The notes under the pieces were generated by a model. It did not search any database, was not told the DNA's origin, and saw nothing but the letters and a program-made list of their open reading frames with translations. 64,000 nt of DNA from Peptoniphilus duerdenii ATCC BAA-1640. GTDB lineage: Bacteria; Bacillota; Clostridia; Tissierellales; Peptoniphilaceae. The translations under genes were made by a program, and so were the position numbers. Shown piece after piece: positions 47,987 to 55,859 of this stretch (its first letter is position 1; every line of letters begins with the position of its first letter). The stretch spans positions 1,344,242 to 1,408,241 of the forward strand of contig NZ_GL397071.1 of NCBI RefSeq assembly GCF_000146345.1, in the 5' to 3' direction.

Positions 47987-48316
47987 ATGAAGAAAGAAAA
48001 AACATTACAGGAAGTACAGGAACAAATTTCTGAACTTCAGGAAGAAAGAGAAAAGTGCGATGTAAAGCTGAAACAATTACAAAATCAAGGCAAAAAATTA
48101 GAAAAACTGGCAAATGAAAAGGAACGAAAAAGAAGAAATCACAGGCTCATACAAAGGGGATTGATAGTAGAAAGGGTCATTAAAAATCCTCTAATATTTA
48201 CCAATGAGGAGATAGAAAAACTGTTAAATATCTCTACTCACACAGAAGAATACAGACAAGCCTATGAAGAAATGATAAATGGGAAAGATATGGAAGATGA
48301 AACAGACATAGAGTAG
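47987..48316 (+). CDS. DUF3847-type mobilization accessory protein
   Basis: A 109-residue protein with a long coiled coil (TLQEVQEQISELQEEREKCDVKLKQLQNQGKKLEKL) and RNHRLIQRGLIVERVIKNP, the conserved part of small MobC-like proteins that precede MobA/MobL relaxases. ATG 47987 follows CGGAGG; the GTG at 47921 has no such site. It may help the relaxase at the oriT lying just downstream. Confidence 0.75.
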   Translation: MKKEKTLQEVQEQISELQEEREKCDVKLKQLQNQGKKLEKLANEKERKRRNHRLIQRGLIVERVIKNPLIFTNEEIEKLLNISTHTEEYRQAYEEMINGKDMEDETDIE

Positions 48317-48339
48317 ATAAAATAAAAGACCTTAGTTTT

Positions 48340-48445
48340 TTCAGAAGCTCCCTGCAAGGGCAAAAAGCTCCGCAGGACGCAAAGCACCCTTTAGGGTGTA
48401 TAATTGCGCCCTTAGTAAACTAAGGGATTTTAGCAAGTCTTTGAA
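48340..48445 (+). other. oriT of the MOBQ type
   Basis: TAATTGCG (48401-48408) followed by CCCTT matches the MOBQ/RSF1010 nick region (TAAGTGCG/CCCT). The inverted repeat CACCCT-TT-AGGGTG (48385-48398) lies just upstream, as in that family, and CCCTTAG-TAAA-CTAAGGG (48409-48426) lies downstream. The relaxase gene begins 150 bases later. Predicted nick: between 48408 and 48409. Confidence 0.82.
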
Positions 48446-48474
48446 AATCCAAAACCTAATAAAAACATACGGAT

Positions 48475-48525
48475 AAAGCAGATAGGAAAAGATACAAAAA
48501 ATAACCCGTCTGCTTTTTTCTTTAC
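48475..48525 (+). terminator. Possible terminator before the relaxase gene
   Basis: GCAGA at 48478-48482 pairs with TCTGC at 48515-48519 across a long loop, and TTTTTTC follows. Confidence 0.45.
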
Positions 48526-48560
48526 CTGAAAACAAATAAAAAAATGAAAGGAGTTTAAAA

Positions 48561-50213
48561 GTGGCAGAAACATTTCACTTTAATATTTCAATGATAAGCA
48601 GAGGAAAAAGTAAATCGGCAGTTGCAAGTGCAGCATATATCTCTTGCGAGAAAATCAAAAATGAATGGGACGGAGAAGTTCATGACTATCACAATAAAAA
48701 AGGACTTTTACATTCAGAAATTTTCTTGCCGGAGAATGTCCCCATAGCATTAAAAGATAGAACTACCTTATGGAACAGCGTTGAACTAAATGAGAAAGCA
48801 AGCAACGCACAGCTTGCAAGAAACTTCATTATCGCTTTACCAAAAGAATTATCTTTTGAAGAAAACAAGAAACTCATTACCGACTTTATACAGGAAAATT
48901 TTGTATCAAAAGGAATGATAGCAGACCTTGCAATCCATGATAGAACAAGTGAAGATAACAACAATATACATGCTCATATTATGACTACCCTTAGACCAAT
49001 CAATGAAAAAGGAGAGTGGCAGGCAAAAAGCAAAAAAGAATATGTAATTGATGAAAATGGAGAAAAGATAAAACTAAAAAGCGGGAACTACAAAACAAGA
49101 AAAGTAGAGCTGACAGACTGGAACAATAAAGGAAACGCAGAGAAATGGAGAGAGAATTTTGCAAGACTTTGTAATCAGTATTTAGAAAAAAATCATCAAG
49201 AAAAGAGAGTGGATCATCGTTCCTACAAAAGGCAAGGGATAGAAGAAATCCCAACCATTCACATGGGAGCAAGTGCCAGTGCCTTAGAGAAAAAAGGAAT
49301 CGAAACCGACAAAGGAAACATCAACAGAGAAATAAAAAAACATAACTCTTTAGTAAAAGCTATCAAGAACAAGATAAAAGAAATCACTTCTTGGATAGAC
49401 TCTTTACTTGGAAATCTGCAAGCAAAATACGATGGGTATAAACAGACCAAGAAAGATGAACTGGAGAACAAAGCAGAACTCTTTAACCTTTATGAATATA
49501 TTTCTATCTACAACGAAATACAGGGAGAAAAAACAAAAAATCTATCCTACTATGGACAGATAAAAAAGGGAAATGCAGACCTAAAGAGATTTGTAAAAGC
49601 AATCTACTATCTAAAAGATAATCATCTTCAAACCATAGCAGACCTACAAGAAAAAGTTTTTGAACTGGCAAAGCAAAGTAAAAAGATAAGTGGTGATATT
49701 CAAAGCAAAACCCAAAGAATAAAGGAGTTAAATCGTTGCTTTATTTGTGCAGACATCATCAAAGAAAATAAGGCGGTATATCAGGAATATAAAGATAAAA
49801 CTTTTCTTAAAGATAAATTTTACAATTCACATAAAGATGAAATTGAAAACTACAAAAAAGCAAGAAAGACTATAGAAAAATTTACTGGAACATCAGCTAT
49901 AAAGTCGAGTGATTGGCAGAAAGAAATATCAAGCCTTGAAAAAGAGATACAAGACTTAACTGAAGATAAAGCTAAAGTTCAAGACGAATTTAAGCAGATA
50001 GATCATATCAAATATGCAGTAAAGATTGTGGGTGACGAGTATGGAATAGATTTATCTATAGAGATAGACAAGGCAATTAAGAGGGGAGATAAACCAAGTG
50101 TAATTGCACAACTGAAAAAATTTCAAGAGCAAGAGGAAAGAAAGGGTCAGTACAAACAAAAAGCAAAAGAAAAGGCTAAAGAAAATTATAAAAATAAAGG
50201 GGAGGAAAGATAA
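48561..50213 (+). CDS. MobA/MobL-family relaxase (MOBQ)
   Basis: A 550-residue relaxase from a GTG start with AAAGGAG upstream. Residues ~1-230 are the catalytic domain: AAYISCEKI supplies the nucleophilic tyrosine, and DRTSEDNNNIHAHIMTTLRP the HxH metal-binding motif (~136). The rest is long basic coiled coil. It should nick the oriT at ~48408 and pilot the strand. Element 3 has no mating channel, so transfer requires another element. Confidence 0.9.
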   Translation: MAETFHFNISMISRGKSKSAVASAAYISCEKIKNEWDGEVHDYHNKKGLLHSEIFLPENVPIALKDRTTLWNSVELNEKASNAQLARNFIIALPKELSFEENKKLITDFIQENFVSKGMIADLAIHDRTSEDNNNIHAHIMTTLRPINEKGEWQAKSKKEYVIDENGEKIKLKSGNYKTRKVELTDWNNKGNAEKWRENFARLCNQYLEKNHQEKRVDHRSYKRQGIEEIPTIHMGASASALEKKGIETDKGNINREIKKHNSLVKAIKNKIKEITSWIDSLLGNLQAKYDGYKQTKKDELENKAELFNLYEYISIYNEIQGEKTKNLSYYGQIKKGNADLKRFVKAIYYLKDNHLQTIADLQEKVFELAKQSKKISGDIQSKTQRIKELNRCFICADIIKENKAVYQEYKDKTFLKDKFYNSHKDEIENYKKARKTIEKFTGTSAIKSSDWQKEISSLEKEIQDLTEDKAKVQDEFKQIDHIKYAVKIVGDEYGIDLSIEIDKAIKRGDKPSVIAQLKKFQEQEERKGQYKQKAKEKAKENYKNKGEER

Positions 50214-50215
50214 AA

Positions 50216-50968
50216 ATGGCAGACAACAGAAGATACTATTGGTTAAAATTGAAAGAAGATTTTTTTACAGATAAGAGAATCAAAAGGCTAAGAAAAATAT
50301 CAGGAGGAGATACCTATACAATCATTTATCTTAAATTGCTTTTACTTAGCTTAAAAGATAGTGGGAAGCTGTATTATGATGGAGTAGAAACAGACTTTAT
50401 CAAAGAGCTTGCCTTAACGATTGATGAAACGGAAGATGATGTAATGGTTATAGTAAATTATCTTGTAGCACAAGGATTGATGGAGATAATTACAGAAAAT
50501 GACGAGTATTTTTTAACAGAAATTCCAAGTCTTATAGGTTCAGAAACAGCTTCTACAAGGCGTTCAAGAAAATCGAGAGGACAAAAAGCGTTGCAATGCA
50601 ACACTGGTGCAACACCTTGCAACCTTTTGCAACAAAACTGCAACGGAGATATAGAGATAGATAAAGAGATAGATATAGAGTTAGAAAAAGAGGGGGAGAT
50701 AGAAAAAATATCCCCCAACCTTTATGGAGAATATAAAAATGTTTCCTTAACCGATGAAGAATATGGGAAGTTAAAGGATAAAATGCAAGGTCATAGGGAA
50801 GAAATGATAGAGAAGCTGTCAACCTATATGCAAAGCACGGGAAGAAACTATAAAGATCATTATGCGACCTTAGTTCATTGGTATGAGCAAGATAAAGGTA
50901 AATTAAAAGAAAGCCATAAATCAAAAGTATATACCTTTGAAGATTATGACAAGGGGGAACACTTGTAG
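50216..50968 (+). CDS. Replication initiator of element 3 (phage replisome-organizer N-terminus)
   Basis: A 250-residue protein. The N-terminal winged helix is YYWLKLKEDFFTDKRIKRLRKISGGDTYTIIYLKLLLLSLKD (~6-47). The middle linker is low-complexity (DIEIDKEIDIELEKEGEIEK) and its DNA holds phased iterons. The C-terminal LTDEEYGKLKDKMQ...YMQSTGRNYKDHYATLVHWYEQD module is shared with the ICE initiator. It lies 2 bases after the relaxase stop. Confidence 0.85.
   Translation: MADNRRYYWLKLKEDFFTDKRIKRLRKISGGDTYTIIYLKLLLLSLKDSGKLYYDGVETDFIKELALTIDETEDDVMVIVNYLVAQGLMEIITENDEYFLTEIPSLIGSETASTRRSRKSRGQKALQCNTGATPCNLLQQNCNGDIEIDKEIDIELEKEGEIEKISPNLYGEYKNVSLTDEEYGKLKDKMQGHREEMIEKLSTYMQSTGRNYKDHYATLVHWYEQDKGKLKESHKSKVYTFEDYDKGEHL
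50590..50645. repeat. Helically phased TGCAAC iterons inside the rep gene (candidate oriV)
   Basis: TGCAAC starts at 50597, 50608, 50618, 50628 and 50639, with spacing 11, 10, 10 and 11, about one helical turn. A degenerate copy, TTGCAA, lies at 50591-50596. All repeats fall in the linker-coding segment of the initiator gene, as in other intragenic origins. Confidence 0.75.
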
Positions 50969-51141
50969 ACCTCGTATAAGACGGTGGAAAGGTGTTTTTA
51001 GAGCGTTAATGATAAAATAGGTATCAGACTATAGCTAAGTGTAAAATAGGGCTTAAAATTGCAGTATGAAAAAAATATCGTATTTATGATAAAATGATAG
51101 TGATATGGTAATAAACTCAGTTATAAGGAGAGGATATATAA

Positions 51142-51465
51142 ATGCGAATTCAATTTACTGTAACCGATGAAGAACTTGAAATTTTAACTAAAAAAGCAAT
51201 AGAGGGAGGTTTTCCAAGCGTTACTGAATATTGTAAGTGTAGCAGTTTACAAGAAAATACAAGCTATGCTGACCTATATACTACCTTATTAAACAAAATT
51301 AGCTCTTTACCGAAAGGCAAAGAATTTGTTTTAAGAGAGTTAATCGCAACACCGCCGGCATTGATTGGCAGATGGTTTTATGAAAATGTCAATAAGAGAC
51401 TTGTAAAAAATGTGGAACACATTGGAAAAGCTGAAGGCGGAGTAGAAAAATATAAAAGAATTTAG
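51142..51465 (+). CDS. Small DUF1413-like protein
   Basis: A 107-residue protein: N-terminal ribbon-helix-helix-like segment (MRIQFTVTDEELEILTKKAIEGGFPSVTEYC) followed by LLNKISSLPKGKEFVLRELIATPPALIGRWFYENV, matching DUF1413. Probable DNA-binding role. AAGGAGAGG precedes the ATG. The gap 50969-51141 carries TATGATAAAAT (possible -10) but no gene. Confidence 0.65.
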   Translation: MRIQFTVTDEELEILTKKAIEGGFPSVTEYCKCSSLQENTSYADLYTTLLNKISSLPKGKEFVLRELIATPPALIGRWFYENVNKRLVKNVEHIGKAEGGVEKYKRI

Positions 51466-51486
51466 ATAATGTTGGAGGGGCATTTC

Positions 51487-52494
51487 ATGGCAGATGAAAA
51501 CAGAGAAATTGTAGTGATAGATGAAACTACAATGAAAAGCAAGATTTACTATATACGAGGTCAAAAGGTTATGCTTGACTTTGAACTTGCTGAAATATAT
51601 GGGTATGAAACAAAAACATTTAATCAGCAAGTTAAGAATAACATAGAAAAATTTGATGAAGATTTTAGATTTCAACTTACCAAAAATGAATGGGAATTTT
51701 TGAGGTCAAAATTTTTGACCTCAAAATCAGATGAAGGTTCAGGCGGTAGAAGATATATGCCTTATGCCTTTACAGAACAAGGTATTTATATGCTGATGAC
51801 TGTATTAAGAGGAGAACTTGCTGTCAAGCAAAGCAAGGCTTTAATACGAATGTTTAAGCAGATGAAAGATTTTATAGTTGAAAACCAAGACTTTATCACC
51901 TCGAAAGAATTATTACAAATAGCAGTACAGACAAACCAAAATACAAAGGATATAGCAACAATAAACAATAAAATTAGTACTTTAGCTACAAAAGAAGATT
52001 TGAAAAAGGTTATGGATAATTTTATAGATCCGGACACATACAAGCATTTCCTTTTAATGAACGGAGATAAGATTGAAGCAGATGTTGCCTATACAAAAAT
52101 ATATAAGTCTGCAAAGAAAAGTATTTATGTGATAGATAACTATATAGGGCTAAAAACATTAGAACTTCTTAGGGCTGCAAAAGACAATGTTGGAATTATA
52201 GTCTTTAGCGACAATGTAAAAAACAAGGATATGCTGACAAAAAATATCCTAAACGATTTTAGAAAAGATTACCCTAATATCAGACTGAAGATGAAAATTG
52301 CAGGTAAAAAATATCACGATAGGTATATTGCTATTGACTATGGAACAGAAAATGAAGCCTTTTATCTTTGCGGAGCATCATCAAAAGATGCAGGAAATAA
52401 AATATCAAGTATTACAAAGATAGAGGAATCTTCCAAGGATATGTATCATACGATGTTTGGCGGAATGCTGAACAATAAGGATTTGAAAATTTAA
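51487..52494 (+). CDS. ORF6N-domain protein with PLD-like C-terminus
   Basis: A 335-residue protein. The ORF6N domain (YIRGQKVMLDFELAEIYGYETKTFNQQVKNNIEKF...YAFTEQGIYML) spans ~20-110 and a coiled coil ~115-175. The C-terminus, with SIYVIDNYIGLKTLELL, KYHDRYIAIDYG (H-x-D/K-like motif) and LCGASSKDAG, resembles one half of a phospholipase D/nuclease fold. Such proteins occur in mobile elements, sometimes as antirepressors or toxins. ATG 51487 follows GGAGGGG. Confidence 0.8.
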   Translation: MADENREIVVIDETTMKSKIYYIRGQKVMLDFELAEIYGYETKTFNQQVKNNIEKFDEDFRFQLTKNEWEFLRSKFLTSKSDEGSGGRRYMPYAFTEQGIYMLMTVLRGELAVKQSKALIRMFKQMKDFIVENQDFITSKELLQIAVQTNQNTKDIATINNKISTLATKEDLKKVMDNFIDPDTYKHFLLMNGDKIEADVAYTKIYKSAKKSIYVIDNYIGLKTLELLRAAKDNVGIIVFSDNVKNKDMLTKNILNDFRKDYPNIRLKMKIAGKKYHDRYIAIDYGTENEAFYLCGASSKDAGNKISSITKIEESSKDMYHTMFGGMLNNKDLKI

Positions 52495-52544
52495 TATGTA
52501 AATGGCAAAGCGTTATTAAATGAATAGCTACAAGACTTGTGAAA

Positions 52545-52577
52545 GGCGGTAGAAATAAAACTCTATCGTCTTTTTTT
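52545..52577 (+). terminator. Terminator after the ORF6N gene
   Basis: GGCGGTAGA pairs with TCTATCGTC across an 8-base loop, followed by T7. Confidence 0.75.
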
Positions 52578-52605
52578 GATTGCAACTAACAGGAGGGAAA
52601 CTAAT

Positions 52606-52791
52606 ATGCACGAAAATAAAAATGAACATAATACAGGAACAAAGACCATAAAGAAGATTGGAAAGGCAACTTATGAGGTTGTTGTCCATTTTAATGAAAA
52701 TGCGACTGAAACCATGCAAGATAAATTGAAAAGGATAATGCTTAGAGAAATGGAGAGGGAAAAACATCAAAAAGACGATAAAAATGATTAG
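52606..52791 (+). CDS. tnpW: TnpW-family transposon protein
   Basis: A 61-residue protein (TIKKIGKATYEVVVHFNENATETMQDKLKRIML) matching TnpW of Tn4451-like elements; role unknown. AGGAGGG precedes the ATG. It lies 22 bases before the right core. In the circular form it would be about 118 bases upstream of the tnpX start on the same strand, so both may then be expressed together. Confidence 0.8.
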   Translation: MHENKNEHNTGTKTIKKIGKATYEVVVHFNENATETMQDKLKRIMLREMEREKHQKDDKND

Positions 52792-52794
52792 AAA

Positions 52795-52817
52795 GTCCTT
52801 GACAAGTGGTTACAGGA
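52795..52817. other. attR of element 3
   Basis: CAGGA at 52813-52817, the partner of 38228-38232. Joining right end to left end gives attP with inner arms TTAC-AGGA-GTAA and outer arms TCCTT/AAGGA 12 and 11 bases from the core. Confidence 0.85.
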
Positions 52818-53612
52818 AAAACTGCCAAGTCAATTCTAATATCTTGTGGAGCAAGACTTGCACCTTTTGATATAAGAGAGCTTAGAGAACTAATGAGCGA
52901 AGATGAATTAGAGCTTGATAAAATTGGAGATAGAAAAACTGCTTTATTCGTAATAATATCAGATACAGATGATACCTTTAACTTTGTAGTTTCAATAATG
53001 TATTCTCAACTATTTAATCTTCTATGTGATAAGGCAGATGATGTGTATGGTGGAAGACTTCCAGTTCATGTTAGGTGTCTACTTGATGAGTTTGCAAATA
53101 TAGGATTAATTCCTAAATTTGAAAAATTGATTGCAACAATTCGTTCAAGAGAAATATCGGCAAGCATAATACTGCAAGCACAATCTCAATTAAAAGCAAT
53201 CTATAAAGACCATGCAGATACAATAGTTGGTAACTGCGACTCTACACTCTTTTTAGGAGGAAAAGAAAAAACAACAGTAAAAGAATTATCTGAAACCTTA
53301 GGAAAAGAAACCATAGACCTATATAACACATCAGAAACAAGATCCAATCAAAAATCTTTTGGTCTAAATTACCAAAAAACTGGCAAGGAACTTATGAGTC
53401 AAGATGAAATAACTGTAATGGATGGCGGTAAGTGTATTTATCAGTTAAGAGGAGTAAGACCTTTTCTATCTGATAAATTCGATATTACAAAGCATAAGAA
53501 TTACAAGTTGTTGGAAGATTATGATAAGAAAAACTTGTTTGATGTGGAAGAGTATTTAACAAATAGAGATAAAATAAAAATAAACAGGAACAGTTTGATT
53601 ACAAGATTATGA
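52818..53612 (+). pseudogene. VirD4/TraG coupling protein, 3' part
   Basis: The last 264 codons plus stop of the interrupted coupling protein, starting KTAKSILISCGARLAPFDI. It includes Walker B VRCLLDEFANIGLIPKFEKLIATIRSRE and TLFLGGKEKTTVKELSETLG, the conserved TraG C-terminal region. The open frame extends back to a GTG at 52806 inside element 3, but that start is fortuitous. Joined to 37237-38232 it gives 596 residues, a normal VirD4 length. Confidence 0.93.
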
Positions 53613-53637
53613 ATTAAGCCTAGGATAAAAATATTTT

Positions 53638-53646
53638 TGGTATAAT
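53638..53646 (+). promoter_or_regulatory. Extended -10 promoter of the ICE cargo
   Basis: TGGTATAAT (53638-53646), 28 bases before the ClbS-like gene, suggests cargo expression independent of virD4. No clear -35 box is visible. Confidence 0.5.
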
Positions 53647-53673
53647 ATCTATATAAACCATGGAGGTAGGCAT

Positions 53674-54210
53674 ATGAGGTCTTATGAAAGTAAGGAAGAA
53701 TTAAAAAATGAGATAAAGAAAACTTTTGGAAAATATATTTCAGAGTTTGATAATATCCCAGAAGAATTAAAAGATAAAAGAGTAGATCAAGTTGATAGGA
53801 CACCAGCTGAAAATCTTGCCTATCAAGTAGGTTGGACAACTTTAGTTTTGAAATGGGAAGAAGATGAAAAAAAGGGAATTGAGGTTAAAACGCCATCTGA
53901 CAAATTTAAGTGGAATCAACTTGGAGAATTGTATCAATGGTTTACAGATACCTATGCTCATAAATCGTTAAAGGAATTAAAAGAACAACTATCACAGAAT
54001 ATAGAAGATATTTACTCTTTGATAGATAATCTTACAGAGGAAGAATTATTTAAACCACATATGAGAAAATGGGCAGATGAAGCAACAAAAACTGCAACTT
54101 GGGAAGTATATAAATTTATCCATGTAAATACAGTAGCACCATTTGGAACATTTAGGACTAAGATTAGAAAATGGAAAAAACTTAATAATTTTGTGAATGT
54201 AATTAAATAA
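53674..54210 (+). CDS. ClbS/DfsB-family protein (DUF1706)
   Basis: A 178-residue four-helix-bundle protein with N-terminal SYESKEELKNEIKKTFGKYISEFDNIPEELKDKR and AENLAYQVGWTTLVLKWEEDE, and C-terminal NTVAPFGTFRTKIRKWKK, all typical of ClbS/DfsB. ClbS is a hydrolase protecting E. coli against its own colibactin; most family members have unknown substrates. GGAGGT precedes the ATG. It is ICE cargo with its own promoter. Confidence 0.85.
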   Translation: MRSYESKEELKNEIKKTFGKYISEFDNIPEELKDKRVDQVDRTPAENLAYQVGWTTLVLKWEEDEKKGIEVKTPSDKFKWNQLGELYQWFTDTYAHKSLKELKEQLSQNIEDIYSLIDNLTEEELFKPHMRKWADEATKTATWEVYKFIHVNTVAPFGTFRTKIRKWKKLNNFVNVIK

Positions 54211-54227
54211 TAAGGTTGGTGCTTTAA

Positions 54228-55697
54228 TTGAATTATGAAAAATTTAAAAAAATAATAAATAGAAAAACCTCTATAATAGTATTAGATACAAATGTAATAC
54301 TTGACTTAGCTCGATATTCATTATACAGTAGCAAAAACATATTAGAAATTTTCAAGGAGTGTAAGGATTTAATATGGATTCCGAATCAAGTGTATAAAGA
54401 ATTTAATAAAAATAAATATAGCGTATTCGGACAATTGAAAAAAAAGTATCAAAATTTTGAAAAAGATTTACTAAGAGTAATTGAAAGGAGTCAAAAAAAT
54501 TTAGAGAGTGTCTTGATTAAATCATCTAAATATAATTATTTTGGAAGAAAAAATTTGGAGAATGAATTAAATAACAAGTTAGTTGAATTAAAACAAATAA
54601 TCAAATCTTATAAAAATAGTGTTGGTATTGAATATGATGAAATAACAACAGATTCTCCTGAAATAATTAAAGATATAGATAATCTTATTTCATATTTAGA
54701 AAAAAATAATAGGATAGGTAATAGGATAAGGTTTAGTGAACAATTAAAAATTATTAGAGAGGGTGAACTTAGGTATAAATATAAAATTCCGCCTGGATAT
54801 GAGGACATTAATAAAGATGGAGTTGAAAAATTTGGAGATTTATTTGTTTGGAAAGAGATATTAGATTTACCAGTTGAAAAATCAGTAAAAGATATTATTT
54901 TTATTACGAATGATATAAAAGAAGACTGGTGGAGTAAGGATAGTCAAGATAATTTAGTAGTTCACGATAAATTATTAAGTGAATTTAAAGAAAAAAATCC
55001 AAATGTAAATATTGAATTTTTAACAACAGGAATGTTTCAGAATTTCGCTTCAAAAGTATATGATAGATATGATTTTAATGTTTATGTAGATTTAAATAGA
55101 AAAGATGTGTCATATGTAGAAAGAGTAAAACAAGATATTTCTAATGATATAGTTGACAGTATTTATAATAACAACTATTATTATCTAGAATCGTATGTTA
55201 TTGGAAGTGAGGGTATTGAAGAATTAGATATAAATAATTGTGAATTCAATGAGATATTAGATACTTATGAAGAGTTTACAGACGAGATTGTTAGTATAAC
55301 TTATGAGCTAGAATATTTAATAAATTTAAGTTGTGTATCCTTTGATTATTGGGGACGTGATGATGATACAAAAGAAGTCATACAATCACCACCAATAGAA
55401 CAAGAATTTAGTGGAAGTGTCATAGTTAATGTCACAAGATTAATTAATAAAGATGATATCGAAGAAGATTCTTTTTATATTAATAATGATAAAGAATATA
55501 CAGATATTGAAATAATTGAAATTCAGATAGATCAAGATTCTATAAACAAAAATGAAGAAGACTACGATGACTCTTATTTAGAAGAGGAGAATTACAATAA
55601 TGATTATGCATTTATTTGCTCTAAATGTGGAAAGGGATTTAAGGATAGGCGAGAAGATGTAGGTGGTATTTGTCGAGATTGTTCATTTAATGATTAA
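54228..55697 (+). CDS. PIN-like (DUF4935) protein with C-terminal zinc ribbon
   Basis: A 489-residue protein starting at TTG. Residues ~14-275 look like a DUF4935 PIN-type nuclease: SIIVLDTNVILDLARYS (first acidic cluster), WIPNQVYKEFNKN, FGDLFVWKEIL and DIIFITNDIKEDWW (later acidic residues). The middle is unassigned and acidic. The C-terminus CSKCGKGF...GGICRDC (~465-485) is a zinc ribbon. PIN proteins are often RNases, and some are defence effectors. No antitoxin adjoins. It is ICE cargo next to ClbS. Confidence 0.8.
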   Translation: MNYEKFKKIINRKTSIIVLDTNVILDLARYSLYSSKNILEIFKECKDLIWIPNQVYKEFNKNKYSVFGQLKKKYQNFEKDLLRVIERSQKNLESVLIKSSKYNYFGRKNLENELNNKLVELKQIIKSYKNSVGIEYDEITTDSPEIIKDIDNLISYLEKNNRIGNRIRFSEQLKIIREGELRYKYKIPPGYEDINKDGVEKFGDLFVWKEILDLPVEKSVKDIIFITNDIKEDWWSKDSQDNLVVHDKLLSEFKEKNPNVNIEFLTTGMFQNFASKVYDRYDFNVYVDLNRKDVSYVERVKQDISNDIVDSIYNNNYYYLESYVIGSEGIEELDINNCEFNEILDTYEEFTDEIVSITYELEYLINLSCVSFDYWGRDDDTKEVIQSPPIEQEFSGSVIVNVTRLINKDDIEEDSFYINNDKEYTDIEIIEIQIDQDSINKNEEDYDDSYLEEENYNNDYAFICSKCGKGFKDRREDVGGICRDCSFND

Positions 55698-55716
55698 TAA
55701 TATAGGATATTTTATT

Positions 55717-55749
55717 AAAGCAGTAATTATAAAGTTTACTGCTTTTTTT
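55717..55749 (+). terminator. Terminator after the PIN-like gene
   Basis: AAAGCAGTAAA/TTTACTGCTTT stem plus T7. Confidence 0.85.
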
Positions 55750-55772
55750 ATACTCAAAATTAGGAGGTTAAG

Positions 55773-55799
55773 ATGTTAAGGATAAGAGCTCCTACTTAG
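55773..55799 (+). CDS. Possible 8-residue leader peptide before the transfer operon
   Basis: AGGAGG (55762-55767) stands 5 bases before ATG of an ORF encoding MLRIRAPT and a stop. A strong terminator follows at 55825. AGGAG and the CTCCT inside the ORF could pair and hide the site. Translation is unproven. Confidence 0.35.
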   Translation: MLRIRAPT

Positions 55800-55824
55800 A
55801 ACAATTTAATAAGGAATAATGTAT

Positions 55825-55859
55825 AGCGATTGGAAATAAATAGATCCAGTCGCTTTTTT
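55825..55859 (+). terminator. Terminator/attenuator before ssb
   Basis: AGCGATTGGA pairs fully (one G-U) with TCCAGTCGCT, followed by T6. It lies between the possible leader peptide and the transfer genes. Confidence 0.8.

Larger units (their letters stand above)
38233..52817. mobile_element. Element 3: Tn4451-like integrative mobilizable element nested in ICE virD4
   Basis: 14,585 bp bounded by CAGGA cores. Removing it restores virD4 in frame. It begins with a TnpX-type recombinase at the left end and ends with TnpW at the right, as in Tn4451-class elements, and carries its own oriT, MOBQ relaxase and replication initiator but no mating-channel genes. Cargo is a TetR-controlled set of two exporter-fold ABC proteins and an ECF module (40236-47174). 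It must borrow a conjugation channel, for which the host ICE is a natural candidate. Confidence 0.92.

Noticed and set aside
49000..49272. Minus-strand ORFs opposite the relaxase gene
   Set aside because: Shadow frames of a strongly coding AAA/GAA-rich gene, with no RBS or motifs.
52806..52817. GTG start for the virD4 3' fragment as an independent gene
   Set aside because: These 12 bases belong to element 3; the protein lacks Walker A and the join at CAGGA explains the fragment.
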